Assembly (NCBI GenBank): GCA_964476375.1
Contig: CAYYZW010000070.1
Coordinates: 1-19,323, forward strand
Source: SAT2750 sp964476375
Lineage (GTDB): Bacteria; Planctomycetota; Planctomycetia; Pirellulales; Pirellulaceae
DNA length: 19,323 bases
Direction of reading: 5' to 3'
Under the pieces are notes generated by a model. It searched no databases, had not been told where the DNA came from, and saw only the letters and a program-made list of their open reading frames with translations. Positions 1 through 7,466 of the stretch are shown piece by piece. The translations under genes and the position numbers were made by a program. Numbering within the stretch: the stretch's first letter is position 1; each line of letters starts with the position of its first letter.

Positions 1-182
1 GCCAGCGAGCGGAACCCTCCCACCAGGTCCGCTCCAACCTCACCAGCTACCTGGCGGGCCAGCCCTGCCACCTCGGCACAGCCTGCTCGCACTTCAAACC
101 GGTCGGAAAGGGCACGTAGTGCTCCCCGGTGCCGTGATTCCCAGGCATCACCCAGCCCAATGACGCCGACACGAAGTTTCAT
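1..182 (-). CDS. Gfo/Idh/MocA-family oxidoreductase, N-terminal fragment
   Basis: The gene begins with ATG at 182 and runs off the left edge, so only about 60 residues are visible. They open with a short beta strand and a dinucleotide-binding glycine motif (GVIGLGDAWESRH), then an alpha helix with an arginine-rich face and a second strand ending in an acidic residue (CAEV). This is the usual N-terminal Rossmann half of the NAD(P)-dependent Gfo/Idh/MocA family, enzymes that oxidise or reduce sugars and cyclitols; planctomycetes carry many copies. The substrate cannot be told because the C-terminal half lies outside the window. The start lies 42 bases after the stop of the sigma-54 activator on the same strand, so co-transcription is possible. 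I see no clear Shine-Dalgarno sequence before the ATG. Confidence 0.75.
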   Translation of the reverse strand, partial: MKLRVGVIGLGDAWESRHRGALRALSDRFEVRAGCAEVAGLARQVAGEVGADLVGGFRSL

Positions 183-224
183 GAGATGACCAGCACGCAA
201 AAACGAGGGAAGGCAGGACCACGC

Positions 225-2246
225 CTAGGATTTGTCCTGCGGGACAATCTCGTAACGGTTGATCTTACGATCAAGCGTGGAGCGTTCAATACCAAGCACT
301 CCTGCCGAACGGCTCTTGTTCCAGTTGTTCTGCTCGAGGGTCGCCATGATATGGATGCGTTCCACCTCGGCGATCGTCAGCGGCTGGTATTCTCCACCGC
401 TGACTGGAAGCTCCATGGAATCATCCGCCGGTCCAATCGAGGACAGTGCCAGGTCGGACACTTCAATGGAATCACCCTGGCAAAGGACAACCGCCCTCTC
501 CACCATGTTCTTTAATTCCCGGACATTCCCGGGCCAGTGGTATTGCTGCATGCTCTCCATGGCGGCCGCACTAAAGCCTGCCACCTTTCGGCCCGTCTCC
601 TCGCGAAATCGGCTCAGAAAGAAATAGGCCAGCGTCTCCACATCCGCCTGGCGCTTCCGCAAGGGGGGCACAAGGATATCGACCACGTGCAGGCGAAAAA
701 ACAGGTCGCGGCGAAAATGCCCGGCACTGACTTCTGCTTCCAGGTCACGGTTGGTCGCCGCGATCACACGCACATCCACCTTGATCGCCTGGCTGCCTCC
801 CACGCGTTCAAAGGGATGGCCTTCCAGTACCCTCAGGAACTTCGCCTGGATGGAAGGGCTCATCTCACCGATCTCATCGAGCATCAGGGTGCCACCGTCG
901 GCAGACTCGAACTTCCCGATCTTTCGATCGGTGGCCCCGGAAAAAGACCCTTTCTCATGGCCAAACAACTCGCTCTCCAAAAGGGACTCCGACAGGGCTG
1001 CACAATTCAGGCAGACGAAAGGACCACCTGCCCTCGGGCTTGCATAGTGAACTGCCCTGGCGACCAGTTCCTTCCCCACTCCACTTTCTCCACGAATCAG
1101 CACCGTGGCTCGACTGGGAGCCGCCTGCTGGATTTTCATCCGCACCTCGTCGAGCAGGGGACTGCTGCCCACGATATCACTTTCCACACCAAGCTGGCTG
1201 CGAAGTTGCTGCACCTCGCTGCGGGTCTGGTGGAGATCGTCGGCGAGCCCCTGTTCCCGGCTCAGATTCTTGATTGCCAGGCCCAGGTTGTCCGCCACCG
1301 CGAGTGTGAATTCCAGGTCATCCGGGTCGAGTGTGCGTTCCGAATTTGTCGAGTAAAGGTGGATAATTCCCAGCACCTCGTTGTCATGTCGAATCGGCGC
1401 ACAGATCACACTGGTCGACTCGATCTCGCCCTTGCTGTCACGGCTTGCCAGGGCACTGTCATCACCAATATTCCGGGCCAGCACCGCTTCTCCATCTCCC
1501 AGCACCGTGGACGCAAGAAAACCGGTGATGCGATGGTAGCGGGAATCCTCGCGGGCCTGGGATGCAACCACATCCAGGTCCGCTCCCACCGGCTTCTCGT
1601 CCATTTCGCGGGGAGCAAGCAGGATTGCTCCGGCATCCACGGAGGTACCCTCAAAGATTCCCGCCAGCGCGGTTTCCGCAATACCGGCAACATCGACCTG
1701 CCTTGCCAGGTCAAAGGCGATCCGGCAGAGTGCGGCAACAGCCCGTCCCACCTTGGGTGTCCCGCTCGGTTCTCCATGGCGGTCAAGCAGACGGGCCTTG
1801 CCCCGGCGGTGCGTGATGGTCGTGGGAGCAAATGAATCGTCCAGCACACTTGAATCGCCTGCCAGGTCTGTTCCCCCGATCTCTTCCAGTTCCGCTTCCC
1901 CGGTGACCGGCACCGGATCGGCAGAAAACGCATCGACAACCGCCTCGGAAAGCTCAAGGACAAAAGCCATCTGGCACTTTGCAATCCGGATCACATCACG
2001 AGGCTGGAGCAGGTAGTCACCGTCAATCGGCTGACCATTGACGAGGGAACCGTTACGGCTGTCATGATCCCGTAGTGTCCAGCTTCCACCTGTAAAAAAG
2101 ATCTCCGCGTGGTTCCGGCTACAACGCTCGTCCTTGATAACAATCTGGTTGGTGGGAGCACGGCCAATCATGACCGTCCGTCCTTCCACCATGCGAACGA
2201 CATCCGTCCATTTCGTCCCTTCGCGAATTACCAGATAGGCATCCAT
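225..2246 (-). CDS. sigma-54-dependent transcriptional activator with FHA and GAF sensor domains
   Basis: This 673-residue protein has four parts. Residues 5-100 are an FHA phosphothreonine-binding domain with the expected IGR (27-29), SRNH (43-46) and NG (65-66) signatures. Residues about 170-330 are a GAF-like sensor domain, followed by a short helical linker. Residues about 355-590 are the AAA+ core of bacterial enhancer-binding proteins: Walker A GESGVGKE (386-393), Walker B LMLDEIGE (454-461), and the RxxLxxRL sensor region near 513. Residues about 622-665 form a Fis-type helix-turn-helix. It should bind enhancer DNA and use ATP to open promoters held by sigma-54 RNA polymerase, with phosphopeptide binding by FHA and a ligand or redox cue at GAF as inputs. 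The sigma-54 contact loop reads GSFSGA (433-438) rather than the usual GAFTGA. It is transcribed away from the DUF1598 gene; its target genes cannot be named. Confidence 0.93.
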   Translation of the reverse strand: MDAYLVIREGTKWTDVVRMVEGRTVMIGRAPTNQIVIKDERCSRNHAEIFFTGGSWTLRDHDSRNGSLVNGQPIDGDYLLQPRDVIRIAKCQMAFVLELSEAVVDAFSADPVPVTGEAELEEIGGTDLAGDSSVLDDSFAPTTITHRRGKARLLDRHGEPSGTPKVGRAVAALCRIAFDLARQVDVAGIAETALAGIFEGTSVDAGAILLAPREMDEKPVGADLDVVASQAREDSRYHRITGFLASTVLGDGEAVLARNIGDDSALASRDSKGEIESTSVICAPIRHDNEVLGIIHLYSTNSERTLDPDDLEFTLAVADNLGLAIKNLSREQGLADDLHQTRSEVQQLRSQLGVESDIVGSSPLLDEVRMKIQQAAPSRATVLIRGESGVGKELVARAVHYASPRAGGPFVCLNCAALSESLLESELFGHEKGSFSGATDRKIGKFESADGGTLMLDEIGEMSPSIQAKFLRVLEGHPFERVGGSQAIKVDVRVIAATNRDLEAEVSAGHFRRDLFFRLHVVDILVPPLRKRQADVETLAYFFLSRFREETGRKVAGFSAAAMESMQQYHWPGNVRELKNMVERAVVLCQGDSIEVSDLALSSIGPADDSMELPVSGGEYQPLTIAEVERIHIMATLEQNNWNKSRSAGVLGIERSTLDRKINRYEIVPQDKS

Positions 2247-2273
2247 GTTGTCCGTATAATCCTGCCAAATCGT

Positions 2274-2284
2274 GTAACTGTTAC
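2274..2284. promoter_or_regulatory. 11-bp palindrome upstream of the sigma-54 activator gene
   Basis: GTAAC-T-GTTAC is a perfect dyad 27 bases upstream of the ATG at 2246, where an operator or core promoter element would be expected. It may be an autoregulatory site. It is short, so chance is a real alternative. Confidence 0.25.
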
Positions 2285-2486
2285 CCCGGGAGGGACATTC
2301 TCTGCGTTCCCCAGGTGAACCGATTTATCCGCCCCCCGAGTTCCCATCTACCTCGAAAAACACCGCCAGGGGAGCCAAGCGATGCGCTTATGACGGTCAA
2401 TCATGATGAACAATCAAACTTTACCCCAAGACCAACTGTCACGCAGCACACCGGGTGTCACAATAGCGAGAATAGGGCGACTTTTC

Positions 2487-2515
2487 TTGAAATAATCAAC
2501 CTTTCGAGTTATTCT
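2487..2515 (+). promoter_or_regulatory. candidate sigma-70 promoter for the DUF1598 gene
   Basis: TTGAAA (2487-2492) and TATTCT (2510-2515) are separated by 17 bases inside the A+T-rich part of the region. A start near 2522 would give a leader of about 155 bases. The match is 5/6 and 4/6 to the consensus boxes. Confidence 0.35.
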
Positions 2516-2663
2516 TGCGAGTAAGATAACCTTGGTGCTTGGCATCTGTAAATGTCGAAGTTCAAAGGGTGTGAGGCTCCTTTGACCGCACCACGGTATC
2601 ACATTTTCAACGGAACAGAAAATGGGACAGGGGTATTACCCCGGGTCCCCATCAATGCTTTTC

Positions 2664-2669
2664 AGGAGG
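2664..2669 (+). promoter_or_regulatory. strong Shine-Dalgarno sequence fixing the DUF1598 start
   Basis: AGGAGG sits seven bases before the ATG at 2677. It is the best ribosome site in the window and makes this start secure. Confidence 0.8.
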
Positions 2670-2676
2670 CAGTTTC

Positions 2677-4062
2677 ATGTTGGGTTACCAACGATTATCC
2701 ACGCGCGCCGTAGTCAGCCTGGTGGCTCTTAGCCTGATCGTGGCTTACAGCCAGATTTCGATTTGGGCGGGACACCGAAACTTCCGTAATGCCGGTGTTG
2801 GTGGTATCTCCATCGATGCCGAGGGAGTCCTTCGCCAGGCCGATCCGGCCAGCAAGAAAATGGTGCTGAACGAACTGCGCAAGGATATCCAGCAGGCCCC
2901 AGCGGCCCTGCTGGCCCCCAACGGCATGCGAATGGTATCGCTCCGCGGGCTTCAGAACGCGATCCGTGATGCCCAAAAGAACAACCTGGGCCAGTTGCCG
3001 GATGAGGTTCGATTCCTGGCCGGCCTGCAGCGAATCCAGTATGTACTGGTCTACCCGGAAGAGAAGGACATCGTCCTTGCCGGCCCGGGCGAGGGATGGC
3101 GAGTGGCCGACAACGGCCACGTGGTCGGCATTACCACCGGACGACCGGTGCTTCAGCTTGATCACCTGCTGACCGCCCTGCGCACCGTGGATGCAGCGCA
3201 AGGGGTCGGGATCACCTGTTCGATCGATCCGACCGAGCAGGGGACCAAGCAGCTCCAGGCCCTCCTGGATCGCTACCGGCAGGCAAATATCTCGGTCAAC
3301 CCGGGTGCCATGGAACCAGCCATGAAAAAGGCCTTTGGACCCCAGCAGATCCACTTCACCGGTGTTCCGGAAACGAGTCATTTTGCCCGCGTGATGCTGG
3401 CAGCTGATTACAAGATGAAGCGGATCGCCATGAAGCTTGACCGCTCGCCCGTCAAGGGATTACCGAGCTACGTCGACATGATCAAAGGTCGCAGTGTCCG
3501 TGCCGATGTGAACCCGCGATGGTGGCTGGCCTGCGATTACGAGCCACTGGCACGAAGCGAGGACGGCCTCTCCTGGGAGATCCGTGGCGGCGGAGTCAAG
3601 GCAATGACCGAGAACGAGATCGTCCAGGCCGACGGAAGCCTCAAGCAGGCCGGCACAGTCGATCCGATGGCCCAGAAATGGGCTGACCTGCTGACAGAAC
3701 GCTATGATTCCCTTTCCACACAGGATCCTGTTTTCGGCGAACTCCGGAACATCATGGACATGTGTGTTGTGGCCGCCCTGATTCGCCAGCAAGACATGCT
3801 TGAGACAGCCGAGCTGGATCTCGCCACCCTTGTAGGCGACGACGGAAAGTCCCTCGAGGTGGATGTCTGGCACACGCCCAAGCAGGTCGCTCCCCAGTGT
3901 AGCTTCCTGCGGACACGTTCCGGCTGGGTGATCACCGCTTCGGGCGGGGTCGACGTGGATTCCTGGAATACGGCTCACAAGAGTGTGGTTGACCCGGCCG
4001 TCAAGGACGCCCGACTCAAGGGTGCCCATCCTGACCAGCCGACCGGTTTCTGGTGGAACTAG
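2677..4062 (+). CDS. DUF1598 domain-containing protein, secreted or membrane-anchored
   Basis: The 461-residue product starts with a positively charged N-terminus and a hydrophobic stretch at about residues 10-31, which looks like an uncleaved signal anchor or a signal peptide. The rest is soluble and has the features I associate with DUF1598, a family of unknown function known to me only from Planctomycetes: a helical segment near 55-100, a strand-rich segment (IQYVLVYPEEKDIVLAGPGEGW, near 125), and a conserved tract NPRWWLACDYEPL near 280 followed by a strand-turn-strand. No catalytic motif is evident. The start is set by AGGAGG seven bases upstream. The last 47 bases overlap, tail to tail, the end of the mfnE-like gene on the other strand. 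It may act in the planctomycete cell envelope or the enlarged periplasm; that is only a guess from the signal. Confidence 0.85.
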   Translation: MLGYQRLSTRAVVSLVALSLIVAYSQISIWAGHRNFRNAGVGGISIDAEGVLRQADPASKKMVLNELRKDIQQAPAALLAPNGMRMVSLRGLQNAIRDAQKNNLGQLPDEVRFLAGLQRIQYVLVYPEEKDIVLAGPGEGWRVADNGHVVGITTGRPVLQLDHLLTALRTVDAAQGVGITCSIDPTEQGTKQLQALLDRYRQANISVNPGAMEPAMKKAFGPQQIHFTGVPETSHFARVMLAADYKMKRIAMKLDRSPVKGLPSYVDMIKGRSVRADVNPRWWLACDYEPLARSEDGLSWEIRGGGVKAMTENEIVQADGSLKQAGTVDPMAQKWADLLTERYDSLSTQDPVFGELRNIMDMCVVAALIRQQDMLETAELDLATLVGDDGKSLEVDVWHTPKQVAPQCSFLRTRSGWVITASGGVDVDSWNTAHKSVVDPAVKDARLKGAHPDQPTGFWWN

Positions 4063-4663
4063 GCTTGACCGTCGTGCCCCGGCATTCCCCGCCAGGACGC
4101 GGTCTCACATGGCGCAGGTTGACGACCCTCGTTTCCAGGGAGTCTGCCACCCGGGGGAAATAGCGATCCACGATTCCCTCACGGGCCAGGGACTGCGGAT
4201 CCCCGGATGATGGCGTCGTGGATTTGAGCAAGACCAGCTCGCTGCTTCCAAGCTCCCTGGCAATCCTCGCGGCAATCGAATCACTGGTCACATCCCAGCT
4301 CCAGGGCAGGGGGTCCTGCCTGCTCTCTTCCATCGCCCGCAGTGTCGCCTCCACTTCCAGCAGCACCGGTGACGGGCTATCCTGTTTCGCCTCTTCCAGG
4401 TCGGTGACAAGCTGCCAGTGACCTGCCAGACGGTGAGTGTTGTTCCCCATCGCGCGGATCGCTGTCCAGTGGGACCGCCGGTCCGGCCACTGGTGCCTTG
4501 CCGCCCAACGTCGAACCATTTCCACCGTTGGCCCGCCCCCCACGATGATCACCGTCTTCGCGAGCGGCTGGTCACGTAACCAGGTGTCGATACGGTCCGG
4601 TAACTGGCCAAGACCAAGCAGGCTTCCCCCCAGCTTCACCACACGGATCGTCGCCGCTTTCAT
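4016..4663 (-). CDS. mfnE: amino-acid-kinase-fold enzyme, MfnE-like (methanofuran/methylofuran synthesis kinase)
   Basis: This 215-residue protein has the amino acid kinase fold signature VVKLGGSLL (residues 8-16, Lys10 and the glycines) and a second phosphate loop IIVGGG (39-44). It also has segments AIRAMGNNTH and WDVTSDSIAA that mark the small kinases found with H4MPT-linked one-carbon genes. In Methanocaldococcus, MfnE phosphorylates aminomethylfuran phosphate to the diphosphate that is then joined to the tyramine part of methanofuran; the bacterial version should do the same for methylofuran. The ATG overlaps the stop of the mfnF-like gene (ATGA), and a GGAGGAAG ribosome site lies just upstream. 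The last roughly 28 residues are low in recognisable structure and are encoded opposite the end of the DUF1598 gene, so they look like a lineage-specific tail. Assignment is by motif, length and neighbours. Confidence 0.8.
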   Translation of the reverse strand: MKAATIRVVKLGGSLLGLGQLPDRIDTWLRDQPLAKTVIIVGGGPTVEMVRRWAARHQWPDRRSHWTAIRAMGNNTHRLAGHWQLVTDLEEAKQDSPSPVLLEVEATLRAMEESRQDPLPWSWDVTSDSIAARIARELGSSELVLLKSTTPSSGDPQSLAREGIVDRYFPRVADSLETRVVNLRHVRPRPGGECRGTTVKPSSTRNRSAGQDGHP

Positions 4664-5682
4664 ACGTCCACTTCCTCCCCTGCCAGGACCGCCACCGCCA
4701 GGGCCGGGGCCACGCGGGACAGACCGGGACCGAGCAGGTCATCCAGCGTGAGCAGGCTGGCAGCCAGTTCAAGCTCCGCGACAACCTGTTCCCCAAGGAA
4801 GCTCCCCTCGCCACTGAGCAGGATCGTATGGGGAACTCTCCCGGCCGTCGCCAGCACCTTCGTGATCGCATCGCCCAGCAACTGACGCTGCTTTGTCGCC
4901 ACCGTCTCCGCCATCCTCACGACCTCTGACTCCTGCAGGTCGCGAGGGGAGGCGCAGAGCATGCGTGCCATTCGGGCGTGGGCCTGCTCGATCGTCGCCG
5001 GACGGCCATCCGCCGTATCATGGTCCTGGCCATCCTCCTCCATTTGCCCCAGGACCAGGTAGACGTCCAGCGTGGTCGCAAACAGTTCCCGGGCCAGGGG
5101 TATCGGTTGTCCTCCCCGCGGCAACTCGGAGACCAGGCTACTGACAGCGGTCCGCCGCACCCCGGCATAAACGAGTTCGCCACTGGAGAGCCTCTCGGTG
5201 TCGGTTCTCCCCGTACTCTTTGGCACGCCCTTGCTGATCGGTATGACATCCATGGTGGTCGAACCAACATCCACCAAGAGCTGAAAGTCCCCCTCCCCGT
5301 GCCGGGCAGAAAAACGCGCCAGCGCATGCCAGTTCGCCGCCCCCACACTGGCAACCAGCGCATCACGGCCCTCAAGATCGCCGGGCCGGAGCCAGTCACC
5401 GGATGTCGAATAGAGTCGCACCTGGCGGCCATCCGCAGCGGCAACCACCGATGCTACAATCTGACGAACCCCCTCCGAGGTGTCCGAAAAGCAGTCGGCA
5501 AGTTCCCCGGTCATGGTCACAGCCAGGGCACGATCTCTCTCAACAGGCGACAGCAGAGCGGCAATTTCGGCGGCCAGACCGGCAGGATTCTTCCAGAGCG
5601 CAAAGGGGCGCGAGACCCCCTCTCCCCGGGTGTCAGCCAGTTTGATATTGGCCCCCCCGATATCCATCCCGATCCAATCCAT
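4660..5682 (-). CDS. mfnF: hydantoinase/oxoprolinase-like protein of the H4MPT-linked C1 pathway, MfnF-like
   Basis: From the ATG at 5682 the product has 340 residues. It belongs to the actin/hexokinase-like ATPase fold seen in hydantoinase/oxoprolinase proteins: WIGMDIGGANIK at 3-14 is the first phosphate loop, VDVGSTTMD at 137-145 the second, and ILLSGEG near 300 the adenosine motif. I recall this subgroup as the uncharacterised H4MPT-linked C1 transfer family, which includes archaeal MfnF; that enzyme joins the aminomethylfuran diphosphate to glutamyl-tyramine. The open frame reaches back to 5787, but those extra 35 codons overlap the mfnD-like gene and precede the conserved WIGMDIGG start; AAGGGG about ten bases before 5682 supports the shorter form. 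It follows mfnD by 25 bases and overlaps mfnE by four. Confidence 0.82.
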   Translation of the reverse strand: MDWIGMDIGGANIKLADTRGEGVSRPFALWKNPAGLAAEIAALLSPVERDRALAVTMTGELADCFSDTSEGVRQIVASVVAAADGRQVRLYSTSGDWLRPGDLEGRDALVASVGAANWHALARFSARHGEGDFQLLVDVGSTTMDVIPISKGVPKSTGRTDTERLSSGELVYAGVRRTAVSSLVSELPRGGQPIPLARELFATTLDVYLVLGQMEEDGQDHDTADGRPATIEQAHARMARMLCASPRDLQESEVVRMAETVATKQRQLLGDAITKVLATAGRVPHTILLSGEGSFLGEQVVAELELAASLLTLDDLLGPGLSRVAPALAVAVLAGEEVDV

Positions 5683-5707
5683 GTCCGCATGCCCCTTGCA
5701 GGAGTTC

Positions 5708-6790
5708 TCAGGAGGGTGTCCTGGTGACAGGGATGATTTTACCGCTGGCAGTAAATTCGACGGGAGACAGGATATCCGGCATTTCAAGTTCGAGGCCAGG
5801 ATCCAGGATTGCAGCAGCCAGGTTCAGGCCGGTCGCCTCCCGCAGCCCCACGTACGATGTGGTCACCCGCGGGTTGATTTCGATCACCACATCCTCCTCC
5901 CCGTCCGGGTTATCGCCAAGAACCATATCAAGCCCCACAAACCCCCGTGACCGCGGCATGGCCAGCAGGGCCCGGCGGGCCAGCCTGGCAGCGCGTTGAC
6001 CAAAGCCGGGCTCCAGCGGGATCGACCCACCCCGGTAAAGACCTTCGTCCAGATCAACATCCTGCCGACCAGCCGGCAATAACTGCATTTTATCATCCCA
6101 CAAAATAGCTGACACGCTCACCGGCATGCCTGCCTGGTAGGACTCGACCAGTCGGTGTGGCATCTCGCCGGGAGTCCAGGATTCCCAGTCCCGTATTCGC
6201 TCCAGTCCTTCCGCCCCGGCACCAAAACGGGGTTTGCGGACCAGCGGTGGCTGCAGGCTACCACTTCGATCCGCGGACGCGGCTGGCGCCAGGCATCTCG
6301 GAACAGGAATACCCTGCCCGGCCAGGTGATGATTCAATCGAAGCTTGTCCGCTGCGATCGCAACAAATTCAGAACCGGGCCCCAGCAGCAACGAGCCGGC
6401 ATCCTCGACCTGGCGGGTGAGTCGTAGCAGCAACTGGTCGGTTTCCGGGGCCACCACAAGCACCGCATCCGCATTCCGGACCATGTCCCGGAATGCCAGC
6501 TGGTGTTCATGCGCTGTGAGAATTTCACGCACATGACCCGACCGATCAGCATGGACATCCAGCTCGACACCGTCACGTCGATCGAGCATCGTCCAGACCT
6601 TCCAGCCGGGCAGCCGGGAGAAGTCATCTATCAGCGCCTGGAGCATGGCCGCCCCCTCGCATCGCAGCGAGCCAGGCAGTGCCTCTTCATTACCAATTCC
6701 ACTTCCACCGCAGAGCGCCTCGTAGAGAAAGACGTTTCCTGCCGCGGGGATCGTGGAGCTAGAAGATCCCCAATTGGTCACGGGCATCAT
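5708..6790 (-). CDS. mfnD: ATP-grasp ligase, MfnD-like (glutamate ligase of methanofuran/methylofuran synthesis)
   Basis: The 360-residue protein has an N-terminal motif FLYEALCGGSGIG (21-33) typical of the ATP-grasp proteins linked to H4MPT/methanofuran pathways. It then has a central ATP-grasp segment LVRKPRFGAGAEGL near residue 190 and a C-terminal metal-binding EINPR (304-308) followed by TTSYVGLRE. In methanogens MfnD adds glutamate to tyramine; in methylotrophic bacteria the side chain of methylofuran starts from tyrosine, so tyrosine or tyramine are both possible acceptors here. The annotated ATG (two in tandem, 6790 and 6787) lies 32 bases inside the end of the sufT-like gene, with no strong ribosome site, which suggests translational coupling. 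A GTG a few codons in is an alternative. It is the first of three C1-cofactor genes placed directly behind the SUF genes. Confidence 0.82.
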   Translation of the reverse strand: MMPVTNWGSSSSTIPAAGNVFLYEALCGGSGIGNEEALPGSLRCEGAAMLQALIDDFSRLPGWKVWTMLDRRDGVELDVHADRSGHVREILTAHEHQLAFRDMVRNADAVLVVAPETDQLLLRLTRQVEDAGSLLLGPGSEFVAIAADKLRLNHHLAGQGIPVPRCLAPAASADRSGSLQPPLVRKPRFGAGAEGLERIRDWESWTPGEMPHRLVESYQAGMPVSVSAILWDDKMQLLPAGRQDVDLDEGLYRGGSIPLEPGFGQRAARLARRALLAMPRSRGFVGLDMVLGDNPDGEEDVVIEINPRVTTSYVGLREATGLNLAAAILDPGLELEMPDILSPVEFTASGKIIPVTRTPS

Positions 6791-7079
6791 CGGTCATCCG
6801 GTCGGGACTCCAGGGGGGATCCAGCACGATGCGAACTTCCACCTCGCCTGCTCCATCCAGCGCTCCCAGAACCTGTTTGCTATTCGCTATTAACTGGGGA
6901 CCCGCCGGACACATCGGGCTCGTCAGGGTCATGTCAATCGACATATTGGCTGTCCCCTCGTCGGTCTCCTCCAGCGTCACCTCGTAGATCAGCCCCAGGT
7001 CAACAATATTGACAAAAAGCTCCGGGTCGATCACCTGCTTGAGTTCCTCAAGAACTCTGGATTCACTGATTTCCGTCAT
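6759..7079 (-). CDS. sufT: MIP18/DUF59 family protein, SufT-like
   Basis: This 106-residue protein is a complete single-domain member of the MIP18 (DUF59) family. It has the acidic motif IDPELFVNIVDLGLIYEV (17-34), a conserved cysteine in TSPMCPAGP (Cys57), and the C-terminal DPPWSPDRMTDDARDQLG. Bacterial relatives in SUF operons (SufT, YitW) and eukaryotic CIAO2 proteins help mature Fe-S proteins, probably by handing clusters to selected targets. A good ribosome site (AAGGAA) lies before the ATG and the Rieske gene ends 21 bases upstream. The 3' end overlaps the start of the mfnD-like gene by 32 bases, which ties the SUF and C1-cofactor genes together. Confidence 0.9.
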   Translation of the reverse strand: MTEISESRVLEELKQVIDPELFVNIVDLGLIYEVTLEETDEGTANMSIDMTLTSPMCPAGPQLIANSKQVLGALDGAGEVEVRIVLDPPWSPDRMTDDARDQLGIF

Positions 7080-7100
7080 CGGAATTCCTTTCTCTGATCG

Positions 7101-7445
7101 TCATCCGGCGGGAGCTTCTCCACCTGCCTCACTCCCGGTTATTCTAACAAACAGCTGCTCGCCGTCGACTCGAACCTCGTGAACCGACGTCGCCTCGGTC
7201 GCCGGCATCGTGAGCGCCTCTCCTGTCCGCACATCAAAGCGGGCTCCATGCCGGGGGCAAATCAACTCGCACCCGTCCAGGCTACCGTCGGCCAGCGGCC
7301 CTCCATCATGGGTACAGACGTCATCGAGGCAGTAATACTGGCCATCCAGGTGAATCAACACCAGGATTCTTTCCTCCAGCTCGAGCAGCATCGTACCCGG
7401 ATCAGGAATATCGGAGGTCGTTGCAACCTGGATGAAATCGGTCAT
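7101..7445 (-). CDS. Rieske-type [2Fe-2S] ferredoxin
   Basis: The 114-residue protein is a small soluble Rieske ferredoxin. The cluster ligands are clear: Cys44-Thr-His46 in the first box and Cys63-Pro-Arg-His66 in the second, with the glycine/proline turn GGPL after the first box and FDVRTGEAL after the second. There is no signal peptide or membrane segment, so it is cytoplasmic and lacks the features of cytochrome bc1 subunits. Such ferredoxins are often found next to sufD or sufS in other bacteria and may deliver electrons during cluster assembly, though the partner is not established. It lies 21 bases after sufD. The bases before its ATG are pyrimidine-rich and contain no Shine-Dalgarno sequence. 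Confidence 0.92.
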   Translation of the reverse strand: MTDFIQVATTSDIPDPGTMLLELEERILVLIHLDGQYYCLDDVCTHDGGPLADGSLDGCELICPRHGARFDVRTGEALTMPATEATSVHEVRVDGEQLFVRITGSEAGGEAPAG

Positions 7446-7466
7446 GGGAAGGCAGGGGGGAATGGG

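Larger units (their letters stand above)
2247..2676. other. divergent intergenic region, no gene seen
   Basis: These 430 bases separate the sigma-54 activator (minus) from the DUF1598 gene (plus) and are visibly richer in A+T than the flanking genes. I see no convincing gene: the small open frames here have no good ribosome site and no recognisable motifs. It holds an 11-bp palindrome near the activator start, a possible sigma-70 promoter for the DUF1598 gene, and a TGTCAC direct repeat spaced by 13 bases around 2438-2462. I looked for a -24/-12 sigma-54 promoter (GG and GC ten bases apart in context) and found none that convinced me. Confidence 0.6.

Noticed and set aside
537..1835. Long plus-strand open frame of 432 codons
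   Set aside because: It lies wholly antisense to the well-conserved sigma-54 activator, has no ribosome site, and its translation is Cys/His/Arg-rich without any known motif. It is a by-product of G+C-rich codon use.
2414..2602. 62-codon minus-strand frame in the divergent intergenic region
   Set aside because: No ribosome site, no recognisable motif, and it overlaps the candidate DUF1598 promoter.
2247..2676. Sigma-54 (-24/-12) promoter next to the activator
   Set aside because: TGGC-like strings occur (for example near 2533-2547) but none has GC at the required ten-base spacing in a convincing context.
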